This document shows positions 1 through 7,450 of a stretch of 16,308 nt of DNA, piece by piece. The position numbers and the translations under genes were made by a program. Source of the DNA: Pirellulales bacterium (GTDB lineage: Bacteria; Planctomycetota; Planctomycetia; Pirellulales; JAICIG01); NCBI GenBank assembly GCA_025924495.1, contig JAICIG010000146.1, positions 1 through 16,308 on the forward strand, in the 5' to 3' direction. The notes beneath the pieces are model-generated. The model had not been told where the DNA came from. It saw nothing but the letters and a program-made list of their open reading frames with translations, and did no database searches. Position 1 is the stretch's first letter. Every line of letters starts with the position of its first letter.

Positions 1-1
1 G

Positions 2-1312
2 CCCATTTCGATCCGTGACGAAAAGTTGCGCGTACTGGTCGTCGATTCCTATCCGCGCTGGGAATATCGCTATCTGCGAAATGCACTCTCGCGCGATCCA
101 GGCGTCGAACTGTCGTGTCTGCTATTCCATCCCGGTCTGAGCAAGGTTGGGGGCGGCAACAAGGACTACATCCAGCAGTTCCCCGCTCGGATTGAAGAAT
201 TGACCGGCTATGACGTGGTGTTTCTGGGCGATGTTGGCATCGGCGACGGGCAGCTCACGACAGAACAGTGCCGATTGCTGAAGGGGCTCGTCGAGCGGCA
301 GGCCAGCGGCCTGGTATTTATGCCCGGTTGGCGAGGGCGGCAGTTATCACTCTTGGAGACGGAGTTGAACGACCTTTATCCGGTCGTGCTCGATGTTTCG
401 CAACCCGACGGTTGGGGCTCGCGCACCCCCGATCATTTTGAACTGACCGAACAGGGCCGCCGCAGCCTGCTAACCCGCTTGGCTGACTCACAGGACGAGA
501 ACTCGGCCATTTGGGAGAGTCTGCCCGGCTTTCAATGGTATGCGGCCGTCGAGCGCGCCAAGGCGGCCAGCGAAGTCCTCTGCGTTCATCAAGACGCCTC
601 GAATCAGTATGGCCGCATTCCGTTGTTGGTGACGCGCACTTACGGCGCGGGCAAGGTTCTGTTCATGGGGACCGACGGCGCCTGGCGCTGGCGCAAAGGG
701 GTCGAAGACAAATATCACTATCGCTTCTGGGGCCAGGTAGTCCGCTGGATGGCCTACCAACGGCACATGGCGCAAGGCGAAACGGTCCGTCTCTTCTATT
801 CTCCCGACCAGCCGGCGCTGCGCCACACGATGACGTTGCACGCGAATGTGATGACGTCGTCGGGAGAACCGGTGCAAAACGATGAAGTGTCGGCGACGAT
901 TACGGCTCCCTCGGGACGGATAGAAACGGTGCACTTGACCTCCGCTGGCGACGAATGGGGGCTGTTTTCGGCGCAATTCACTCCCGCCGAGGCAGGCTCG
1001 CACCAGGTGGCCTTGCGGGGCGCCAAGTCGGGCGCTTCACTCGATACGACTTTCGCCGTCCAAGGAGGCGCCATCGAGCGCATCGGCCGTCCCGCGCGGC
1101 CCGAAGTATTGGAGGAGATTGCGCGGCTCACCCAAGGTCGGCTGGTGCAAGTGAATGAACTCCAAGCGGTCTTGAATTCGGTCGGCGCCTTGCCAGAACA
1201 GCCCCCCGTGACGCATCGCTTGCGACTATGGAGTAATCCATTCTTGGCGGTATTGATCGTTGCGCTGTTAGGCGTATTTTGGGTCGGCAGAAAGATGGTC
1301 GGTTTGGTCTGA
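2..1312 (+). CDS. Membrane-anchored protein with GATase-like and Ig-like domains (5' truncated)
   Basis: The reading frame is open to the left edge, where codons at 2-25 read P-I-S-I-R-D-E-K before the Leu codon at 26, so the start lies outside the window. Counting from that Leu, residues 2-100 have the alternating strand/helix pattern of a class-I glutamine-amidotransferase-like (flavodoxin-type) fold: VLVVDSYPRWEYRYL, then GYDVVFLGDV, then LVFMPGWRGRQ. The fold closes at about 205-245 with YGAGKVLFMGTDGAWRWR. The loop where the catalytic Cys would sit reads MPGWRG, so enzyme activity is unlikely. Residues about 255-345 look like an Ig-like or macroglobulin-type beta domain. A transmembrane helix at about 404-420 is followed by a short GRKMVGL tail. 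In planctomycetes such proteins accompany MoxR, DUF58 and BatA-like VWA genes; that context is established knowledge and is not visible here. The DUF4175-like gene follows after 72 bases, probably in the same transcript. Function unknown. Confidence 0.8.
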   Translation, partial: PISIRDEKLRVLVVDSYPRWEYRYLRNALSRDPGVELSCLLFHPGLSKVGGGNKDYIQQFPARIEELTGYDVVFLGDVGIGDGQLTTEQCRLLKGLVERQASGLVFMPGWRGRQLSLLETELNDLYPVVLDVSQPDGWGSRTPDHFELTEQGRRSLLTRLADSQDENSAIWESLPGFQWYAAVERAKAASEVLCVHQDASNQYGRIPLLVTRTYGAGKVLFMGTDGAWRWRKGVEDKYHYRFWGQVVRWMAYQRHMAQGETVRLFYSPDQPALRHTMTLHANVMTSSGEPVQNDEVSATITAPSGRIETVHLTSAGDEWGLFSAQFTPAEAGSHQVALRGAKSGASLDTTFAVQGGAIERIGRPARPEVLEEIARLTQGRLVQVNELQAVLNSVGALPEQPPVTHRLRLWSNPFLAVLIVALLGVFWVGRKMVGLV

Positions 1313-1368
1313 GCGAACGGAATCAAATCGATCGGCGGCGGCATAAAACAAGCGTGTTGGCGACAAGT

Positions 1369-1376
1369 AAAGGGAG
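1369..1376 (+). promoter_or_regulatory. Shine-Dalgarno site that fixes the start at 1385
   Basis: AAAGGGAG ends 8 bases before the ATG at 1385. The alternative in-frame GTG at 1376 overlaps this site and would have no usable ribosome binding site, so ATG 1385 is preferred. Confidence 0.6.
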
Positions 1377-1384
1377 TGCCTGAC

Positions 1385-4300
1385 ATGAGCATCGCTCAAG
1401 TTCACAATGGCCCGACGTTGCCGGAGAGTTTGCGCGAACAACTGCTCGGCTTCCGCCGCAGGCTGTGGCTGGTCAAGACGGCCGAAGCCTTGGGCATCGC
1501 CTGCTGCAGCTTGCTTCTGGCCTATCTGGCCGTGTTCGCCCTCGATCGTCTGTTCGACGTGCCCGGTTGGCTGCGCGGCGCCTTGCTGCTGTTCGCCTGC
1601 GTGGCCGCCTGCGCCGTGCCGGTTTATGCCTATCGCTGGATCTGGCGTCGCCGACAGCTGTCGCAACTGGCCCGCTTGTTAAGCCGCAAGCATCCGCGGA
1701 TCGGCGATCAGTTGCTGGGAATTATTGAACTGGCGGCCAGCGAAAGCGAACAGGCGCGCTCGCGCGTGTTGTGTGAAGCGGCCATCGAACACGTCGCCCG
1801 CGATGCGGCGCAGCGAGATTTTCGTGATGCGATTCCTCATCCGCGCCATCGAAAATGGGGCCTGGCCGCCGCGCTGCCGGCCGTCGTCTCCATCGTGTTG
1901 CTGGCGCTCGCGCCGGCGGCGGCGAGCAATGCATGGCTCCGCTTTCTGGCGCCGTGGCGCGATACTCCTCGCTACACGTTCGCCATGCTTGAATCGACGC
2001 CCGACCGAGTTGTCGTGCCTCATGGCGAACCGTTCACGCTGACGGCAAAGTTGACTGAGAATTCTCCCTGGAGGCCGCGCGAAGGACAAGCGCAGTATGG
2101 GTGGCAAGAGCCCGTTTCGGCTGCGATCGACCAGCGCGAGTATCGGTTCAACTTCCCTCCGCAGCTTGAGGCTGGCTGGCTCGATCTGCGCATTGGCGAC
2201 GCGATCGAGCGCGTTCGCATCGAGCCGACGTTGCGGCCTGAGTTGGCAGCAGTGCAAGCGCGCGTGGCGCTGCCCGATTATTTAGGGCACGCCGAACCGA
2301 TCGAGAAGGATGCTCGCGGCGGCTCGCTTTCCGTCGTGCAAGGCAGCCGGGTCGGCTTTACGGCGACGGCAAATCGCGAGCTCGACAAAGCTTCGCTCAA
2401 CGACCAGCCGATCAAACCGGCGGGCGCGGATATCGTCGGTCCGCCGCACGTCGTGGGCGAGACGGAAAGGCTGCAAATTCGTTGGCAGGATCGCGATGGA
2501 TTATCGGGTCTGGCGCCATTTACCTTGTCCATTGAAGGCCGCGAGGACGAAGCGCCCGTGGTCTCTTGCGAGAATCTTCCTCGGCAGAAAGTCGTGCTTG
2601 ATTCAGAGCAATTGAGCTTCAACGTCAAAGCCTTTGACGATTTTGGCGTCAAGCTAGTCGGCATGGAGTGGCGCGGTCTTGCGGAGGAAGACGCCGTCGC
2701 AAAGCCGGCTCAAGGCGAACGGTTGCTGGCCGCCGGCGGACAAAAGCAGGCTGAGCTGCAGGCAGTCGGCGCTTTTTGTGCCAAGACGCTGGGCATCGAG
2801 CCGCAGCCGGTCAGCGTGCGCATCTTTGTCGAGGATTATTTGCCCGATCGCAAACGAGTCTATTCCTCGGAATACATTCTGTACGTGCTTGATCCCCAGC
2901 AGCATGCCTTGTGGCTGCGCGAACAATTGAACAAGTGGCAGCGGCATTCGCTCGAGGTTCGCGACCGCGAGTTGCAGTTGTATGAAACGAATAAGCAACT
3001 GCGCGACCTGTCGCCGGAACGGCTCGACGAACCCGCGACGCGCAAGCAGATCGAACAGCAGGCGGCGGCGGAACGGGCCAATGCGGCGCGGCTGTCGAAT
3101 CTGACGGCCAGCGGCGAGGATCTGGTTGCACAGGCCGCGCGCAACCCTGAGTTCGGCGTCGGCCATTTGGAGAAGTGGGCCGAGATGTTGCAGGTGCTTA
3201 AAGACATTTCGGCCAACCGCATGCCGTCGGTCGCGGATCTGCTGAAGAATGCCTCGAAGGCCCCGGCCATGGCGGCAAAACCTGCTTCGCCGAAAGGACC
3301 GAGCGTGGGGCAGATCCGCAACGCCCGAACTGGCGAACCGGCGCAAGGGGGAGAGAGCAAACCGCTACCGCCCAAGCCGCCGGCGCCGAGCGTCGTCGAC
3401 GTCGAAAGTTCGCAATTGACGAAGAAGGAAGACGAGGGCGGGAAGCCCTCTGCGAGCAAGCCCAAGGCGCCGCGTCTCGGTCTGCCCGTCACAACGTTAG
3501 CCGGCGGCGGATCGAAAAAGAAGCAGGAGGGCTCTTCGCCGACGGCGACCGAGGACGTCGATGAGGCGGTCAAGCAACAAGGCGATCTGCTGGCCGAATT
3601 CGAGAAGGTTTCCGACGAACTGAATCGCATCTTGGCTAATCTCGAAGGCAGCACGTTCCTGAAGCGGCTCAAGGCAGCGTCACGGGTCGAATTAGAGCTG
3701 GCCGGCGCCCTGAGCGATCGCGTGTCCGGCGAGTTCGGCGTGCCCGACGTGATGATGGCGGCCGATGCACAGGCTCTCGTCGGCAAGCTGGGACAGCGAC
3801 AGCAAAACGTCTCGAAGACGGTGGACGTCATTTTCGAAGACATGTTGGCATATTACGAGCGCCGCCGTCTGGCCAAGTTCAAAACGGTGACCGATGAGAT
3901 GAAGCAGATGGCGGTCGTCGACAAGCTCGATCGGCTGGCCAGCGAAATGCCTAAAGAGGTCGGCCTTTCGATCGCCCAGTGCGAATACTGGTCCGACACG
4001 CTCGATCGTTGGGCCGAAGACCTGGTCGATGCAACGAAGGGAGGCGAGTGCCCGGGCTGCAAATCGCGCGGCAGCTTGCCCCCGTCACTAGTGCTGGAGG
4101 CGATGCAGATTCTTGAAGCGGAGATCAACTTGCGCGACGAGACTCGCGTGGCCGAACAATCTCGTCCCGCCGTCGAGCAGGCTGCTTATCAAGAGCAAGC
4201 GGAGAAGCTCTCCAGCACGCAGGCACAACTCAAGCAGCGAGTTGACGCCGTCGGCAAGAAATTGCGCGATTTGCCCGACGGCGAGCAGGACTTTGCGCCT

Positions 4301-4666
4301 GAGATCGGGCTATTGGCGAAAGTCGGAGAAGTAATGGATGAAACCGCGGGCATTCTCAAGCGCCCCGACACCGGCGCGCCGGCAATCGCGGCTGAAACGG
4401 AAGTCATCGAGTTGCTGCTGCAGGCCAAGCGCTGCGACCCGAAGTCGGGCGGCGGAGGCGGCAGCACGCCCGGCGGGGGCGGCGCCAAAGATCCGGCCAA
4501 ACAGCCGGCGCTGGCGTTGATTGGCAGCGGGGCCAATGAAAAGGCGCGACCCGACCAGCGCGACGTCCAACAGGCTTCGGGCGAGGCGGGGCGGATCTTG
4601 CCCGAAGAATTTCGCGCCGGCTTGGATGAATACTTTAACCGCCTTGAGAATCGTTCCGTCGAATGA
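1385..4666 (+). CDS. DUF4175-like membrane protein with long coiled-coil region
   Basis: This is a 1093-residue envelope protein. The N-terminus (about 15-110) has a basic helix, two membrane segments (about 34-54 and 64-84) and the sequence RIGDQLLGIIELA, which resembles the start of DUF4175-type proteins. A third membrane segment lies at about 157-178. Residues about 195-500 look like beta-sandwich modules facing the periplasm, with ARVALPDYLGHAEP and AFDDFGVKLVGMEW as recognisable family signatures. After about 505 the chain is highly charged and probably alpha-helical or coiled coil. A Pro/Lys/Ser-rich linker at about 625-725 interrupts it, and a Gly-rich linker lies near 1025-1040. A CPGC pair occurs near residues 889-892. 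The upstream gene ends 72 bases earlier and the next begins 13 bases later, which supports one operon. It could be a scaffold or regulator for the MoxR/BatA-like system expected upstream. The biochemical role is unknown; the family assignment is by pattern only. Confidence 0.75.
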   Translation: MSIAQVHNGPTLPESLREQLLGFRRRLWLVKTAEALGIACCSLLLAYLAVFALDRLFDVPGWLRGALLLFACVAACAVPVYAYRWIWRRRQLSQLARLLSRKHPRIGDQLLGIIELAASESEQARSRVLCEAAIEHVARDAAQRDFRDAIPHPRHRKWGLAAALPAVVSIVLLALAPAAASNAWLRFLAPWRDTPRYTFAMLESTPDRVVVPHGEPFTLTAKLTENSPWRPREGQAQYGWQEPVSAAIDQREYRFNFPPQLEAGWLDLRIGDAIERVRIEPTLRPELAAVQARVALPDYLGHAEPIEKDARGGSLSVVQGSRVGFTATANRELDKASLNDQPIKPAGADIVGPPHVVGETERLQIRWQDRDGLSGLAPFTLSIEGREDEAPVVSCENLPRQKVVLDSEQLSFNVKAFDDFGVKLVGMEWRGLAEEDAVAKPAQGERLLAAGGQKQAELQAVGAFCAKTLGIEPQPVSVRIFVEDYLPDRKRVYSSEYILYVLDPQQHALWLREQLNKWQRHSLEVRDRELQLYETNKQLRDLSPERLDEPATRKQIEQQAAAERANAARLSNLTASGEDLVAQAARNPEFGVGHLEKWAEMLQVLKDISANRMPSVADLLKNASKAPAMAAKPASPKGPSVGQIRNARTGEPAQGGESKPLPPKPPAPSVVDVESSQLTKKEDEGGKPSASKPKAPRLGLPVTTLAGGGSKKKQEGSSPTATEDVDEAVKQQGDLLAEFEKVSDELNRILANLEGSTFLKRLKAASRVELELAGALSDRVSGEFGVPDVMMAADAQALVGKLGQRQQNVSKTVDVIFEDMLAYYERRRLAKFKTVTDEMKQMAVVDKLDRLASEMPKEVGLSIAQCEYWSDTLDRWAEDLVDATKGGECPGCKSRGSLPPSLVLEAMQILEAEINLRDETRVAEQSRPAVEQAAYQEQAEKLSSTQAQLKQRVDAVGKKLRDLPDGEQDFAPEIGLLAKVGEVMDETAGILKRPDTGAPAIAAETEVIELLLQAKRCDPKSGGGGGSTPGGGGAKDPAKQPALALIGSGANEKARPDQRDVQQASGEAGRILPEEFRAGLDEYFNRLENRSVE

Positions 4667-4679
4667 TCGGGGGTAGTGG

Positions 4680-6365
4680 ATGAGAAGTATTGCAATGGCT
4701 TATCGCGGCGGGTTTGCCTTGCTGCTCTTGTTGCCAGGATGGTCGCAGCGCGCATGGGCCCAGTACGATCTGGTGCTGCCGCGAATGGAAATCGGGCAGG
4801 TGCTTGCGGCGAAACAAGCTCGCGATGCACAAGTCAACGCGCTGGTCGAAGATTATCGCCAGCGGTTGCGCACCGAATTGGTGTTTGTGCAAAGAGCCTG
4901 CGAACTGACGCCCGAGCAGGCCGCTGCTCTGGAAAAACACGGCGAAGAAATTGTGGCACGGGCGAAGGAGCAATTCTCCGATGCCATCGAGAATCAGCGA
5001 GCCGATCGCCGGCTGGTCGTCGTCAATAACCGGAGGGTGATGGTCATAGGGGACCGAGTCGTCGCAGTTGCCGGAGCGGCAGCGCGCGACGAATCCTCGG
5101 CCCTGCAACTAGCGATGGCCGACGACGTTGATGAAGCTGTCCGCCAGGCGTTTCCGGACCACATTGCCGCGCGTCTGACCGAGGAGCGGCAGCGAGTGAA
5201 TGGGAAGGCTAAGCGGGCGAAAGCCCAGGTCCTGGCGGCGGCAATGGACGAGATCTTGCTCCTCACCGACAAACAAAGAGAGCAGTTGTGCGGTAATCTC
5301 ACATCGCTGTGGAATGAGAATTGGACGCCGGTCGCGATTAAGCTCGAGCGAGGGTCTCATGATTTCTCGCCCAAGATGTCCGTATTGCTCCGCGCCAAGC
5401 TGGCCGGACTCGGCGGCGCATGCGACTTGCCCGATGTCATGCTCGAGCCGCTGCTGCGCCCGGCCCAAATGGCGATGTGGAAGGAAATCCGCAAGCCGCT
5501 CAATGGTCAGGCGGCAATGCAAGCGGAAAGAATGAACGCGCAGTTAGTTCAGCCGCAACAAGTTCAGCTGCAACAAGTTCAGCAGCAACGCGGCGCCGGC
5601 ATGGTCGCGGGCGGCAACGTGCGAGTTCGCAGAGTTGCCGTACCGGGAAGGGCTGGCGCCGTTCGTGTCGTCATTGAGCCACAGCCGGCGCAGGCCGTTG
5701 CCGCTGCTGCACCGGCTCGCCCGGGCGTGAATGCGCAGGACGAAGCCCCGATCAAGACGCCGCCAGAACAAAATGCGTGCCTGGAACTAGTGCTCGATGC
5801 CCTTGGCCTGGCCTGCGAACTCTCATTTGACGTTCGCGAGAAACTGTGCTGGGCTGGGAAGCTCGACTTGCGTCTCCAGGCAGAACGCGCGGCGGCGCGG
5901 CAGCGTGAATTGCTGGAAAAGGCGGCGCAAGCGAACGTCGCCGCGGTGGCGCCTCCGTCGAGCGAATTCGCTTCACCTTACGCTCTCATCTCCGAGGAAT
6001 CTTCACTTTTGCATAAGGCGGCTCGTAGCCGTATTTCGGCGGAGCAATGGCAAGTCTGGCGTGAAGAGCAACGCCGGCGACTGGAATTTCAGCGTCGGGC
6101 GCGGCTGGACTTTTTTGTTTTCACATTTTCGCAGCGGTCTCCACTGACTTCGGCTCAATGGGACGCGCTCGCCGAGCTAGTGCGCAGCCGGCTCGGCGAA
6201 ATTCCCGCCGATCAATCTGCAGCCCGTCTGGCGACAGAAATTTCCGCCGCAATCGCTCGTATTCCCGAAGCGGAATTCAGGTCGCTGTTCGACGACGTGC
6301 AATGGCCTGCCATTAGCCGCCGGTTGCAAGAGTTGCGCCCGGAAGCGCCGCAGATCAAACCTTAA
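4680..6365 (+). CDS. Secreted protein with repeated LTxxQ-like helical modules
   Basis: A 561-residue protein beginning with a clear signal peptide: hydrophobic core GGFALLLLLPG, probable cleavage after A-W-A near residue 27. ATG 4680 is 13 bases after the previous stop, with GGGGG six bases upstream. ATG 4695 is a possible alternative that would still leave a signal peptide. The mature protein is mostly predicted helix. LTxxQ-like motifs occur at about 76-80 (LTPEQ), 195-199 (LTDKQ), 452-456 (ISAEQ) and 489-493 (LTSAQ). A related ACELS...REKLC segment at 378-390 resembles ACELT...AALEK at 73-85 and REQLC at 200-204. Each half ends in a Gln/Trp-rich helix (AQMAMWKEI, EQWQVWREEQ). A Gln- and Ala-rich low-complexity linker (about 285-350) separates the halves. 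LTxxQ motifs are known from CpxP/Spy-type periplasmic proteins, but this protein is much larger and the resemblance may be superficial. Position in the operon suggests an exported structural or sensing role. Confidence 0.75.
   Translation: MRSIAMAYRGGFALLLLLPGWSQRAWAQYDLVLPRMEIGQVLAAKQARDAQVNALVEDYRQRLRTELVFVQRACELTPEQAAALEKHGEEIVARAKEQFSDAIENQRADRRLVVVNNRRVMVIGDRVVAVAGAAARDESSALQLAMADDVDEAVRQAFPDHIAARLTEERQRVNGKAKRAKAQVLAAAMDEILLLTDKQREQLCGNLTSLWNENWTPVAIKLERGSHDFSPKMSVLLRAKLAGLGGACDLPDVMLEPLLRPAQMAMWKEIRKPLNGQAAMQAERMNAQLVQPQQVQLQQVQQQRGAGMVAGGNVRVRRVAVPGRAGAVRVVIEPQPAQAVAAAAPARPGVNAQDEAPIKTPPEQNACLELVLDALGLACELSFDVREKLCWAGKLDLRLQAERAAARQRELLEKAAQANVAAVAPPSSEFASPYALISEESSLLHKAARSRISAEQWQVWREEQRRRLEFQRRARLDFFVFTFSQRSPLTSAQWDALAELVRSRLGEIPADQSAARLATEISAAIARIPEAEFRSLFDDVQWPAISRRLQELRPEAPQIKP
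5547..5591 (+). repeat. 15-bp tandem repeat, three copies, inside the LTxxQ-repeat gene
   Basis: Three adjacent 15-base units at 5547-5561, 5562-5576 and 5577-5591 share the pattern GTTCAGCnGCAACAA. The last unit is degenerate at its end. They encode V-Q-x-Q-Q units in the Gln-rich linker, so copy-number change would keep the reading frame. Confidence 0.85.
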
Positions 6366-6396
6366 ATTATTACTCCCTGACCATCACAGTCCGAGT

Positions 6397-7437
6397 ATGA
6401 ACTCACGCCTATTCGCTCGCTTGTGTCTGCCGCTCAGTGTGCTCTTGCCAGCAGCGAGTGCTTTAGCACAGCCGCCCGAAATCCGCGAAGGCGCCGCCGT
6501 GCCGAGAGAGGTTCGCGAATGCTACGACCGCGCTTTGCAGTTTCTGGCCGTCTCACAAGGCGAGGCGGGCGACTGGCCCGAAAGCGGACACCAAGGACCG
6601 GCCGTCACCGGCTTGTGTCTGTTGGCGCTGTTGGCTTCGGGGGAGGATCCGAACTTCGGCCCCTATAGTCAGCATGTGCGCAAGGGCTTGCGCAATATCA
6701 TTGCATCGCAAGACCCAAATACCGGCTGTATCGGCCCGGGCAATATGTATCACCATGGGTTCGCCATGCTGGCTTTGGCCGAGGCCTACGGCGCGGTGGA
6801 CGATCGGAGCTTGTGGTCCGACGGCCCGCGGGGCATTTCCGTGGGCCAGTCGCTGGAACTGGCCGTGCGTTGTGCAATCACTTCTCAGGATCAGAACCCC
6901 GTAGGCGGATGGCGATATTCGCCGAACGCTCGCGATGCAGATACGTCGGTCAGCGGCGCCGTGTTTGTCGGCTTGCTTGCTGCTCGAAACGCCGGCATCG
7001 AAGTGCCCGACAAGAATATGGAACGGGCCATCGCCTACTATCGACAAATGACGGCCGGCGACGGCAGCGTCGGCTACTCCGGAATTGGCGCCCATGGGAA
7101 TTCGGAGGCCCGCTCATCGATCGCCTCACTGGTCCTTGCGATAGCGCGACGCAAGGACCTGACCGAGTATGCGGCGACTTTGAAGTACGTTAAAAGCCAC
7201 AGCCACAGCGCCGGCGGCTATGCGGAATATACGGCCTATTATCAGGCCCAGGCGCTTTACCAAGGCGACCCTCAGGCTTGGGAAGAGTGGAACCAGAAGC
7301 AAATCCGCCGGCTGCGACAGCAGCAACAGCCCGACGGCAGCATTCGGGGCCAGCAAGGAGGCCCGGTGTTTAGCACCGCCATGTCGGTGCTGGTGCTCGC
7401 CGTGAATTATCGTTTTCTGCCGATCTACGAACGCTAA
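6397..7437 (+). CDS. Secreted prenyltransferase/squalene-cyclase-like toroid protein
   Basis: A 346-residue protein with a signal peptide (LCLPLSVLLPAASALAQ, probable cleavage after A-L-A near residue 24). The mature part is built from helical repeats of the alpha/alpha-barrel type shared by squalene-hopene cyclases and prenyltransferase beta subunits. Each repeat carries a QxxxGxW-like turn: near 54-60 (QGEAGDW), 164-172 (QDQNPVGGW), 220-226 (AGDGSVG) and 309-315 (QQPDGSI). The acidic DxDD motif of true class-II terpene cyclases is absent, and at about 340 residues it is roughly half the size of a squalene-hopene cyclase. Export to the periplasm also argues against prenylation of cytoplasmic substrates. 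Such proteins are often mislabelled as cyclases in planctomycetes; a binding or scaffolding role is more plausible. It starts 31 bases after the previous stop without an evident Shine-Dalgarno site and lies 13 bases before the next gene, so it is probably co-transcribed. Confidence 0.8.
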   Translation: MNSRLFARLCLPLSVLLPAASALAQPPEIREGAAVPREVRECYDRALQFLAVSQGEAGDWPESGHQGPAVTGLCLLALLASGEDPNFGPYSQHVRKGLRNIIASQDPNTGCIGPGNMYHHGFAMLALAEAYGAVDDRSLWSDGPRGISVGQSLELAVRCAITSQDQNPVGGWRYSPNARDADTSVSGAVFVGLLAARNAGIEVPDKNMERAIAYYRQMTAGDGSVGYSGIGAHGNSEARSSIASLVLAIARRKDLTEYAATLKYVKSHSHSAGGYAEYTAYYQAQALYQGDPQAWEEWNQKQIRRLRQQQQPDGSIRGQQGGPVFSTAMSVLVLAVNYRFLPIYER

Positions 7438-7441
7438 GGAG
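7436..7441 (+). promoter_or_regulatory. Strong Shine-Dalgarno site overlapping the upstream stop codon
   Basis: AAGGAG begins inside the TAA stop of the toroid-protein gene and ends 9 bases before ATG 7451. This supports that start and suggests coupled translation of the two genes. Confidence 0.65.
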
Positions 7442-7450
7442 TGGACCACG

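Noticed and set aside
796..1392. Minus-strand open frame of 198 codons
   Set aside because: It is antisense to the C-terminal half of the first gene and has no domain or ribosome binding site.
2860..3843. Minus-strand open frame of 327 codons rich in Ser, Arg and Cys
   Set aside because: It is antisense to the coiled-coil part of the DUF4175-like gene and its composition is typical of a shadow frame.
6397..7437. Annotation as squalene-hopene cyclase
   Set aside because: No DxDD motif, half the expected length and a signal peptide.
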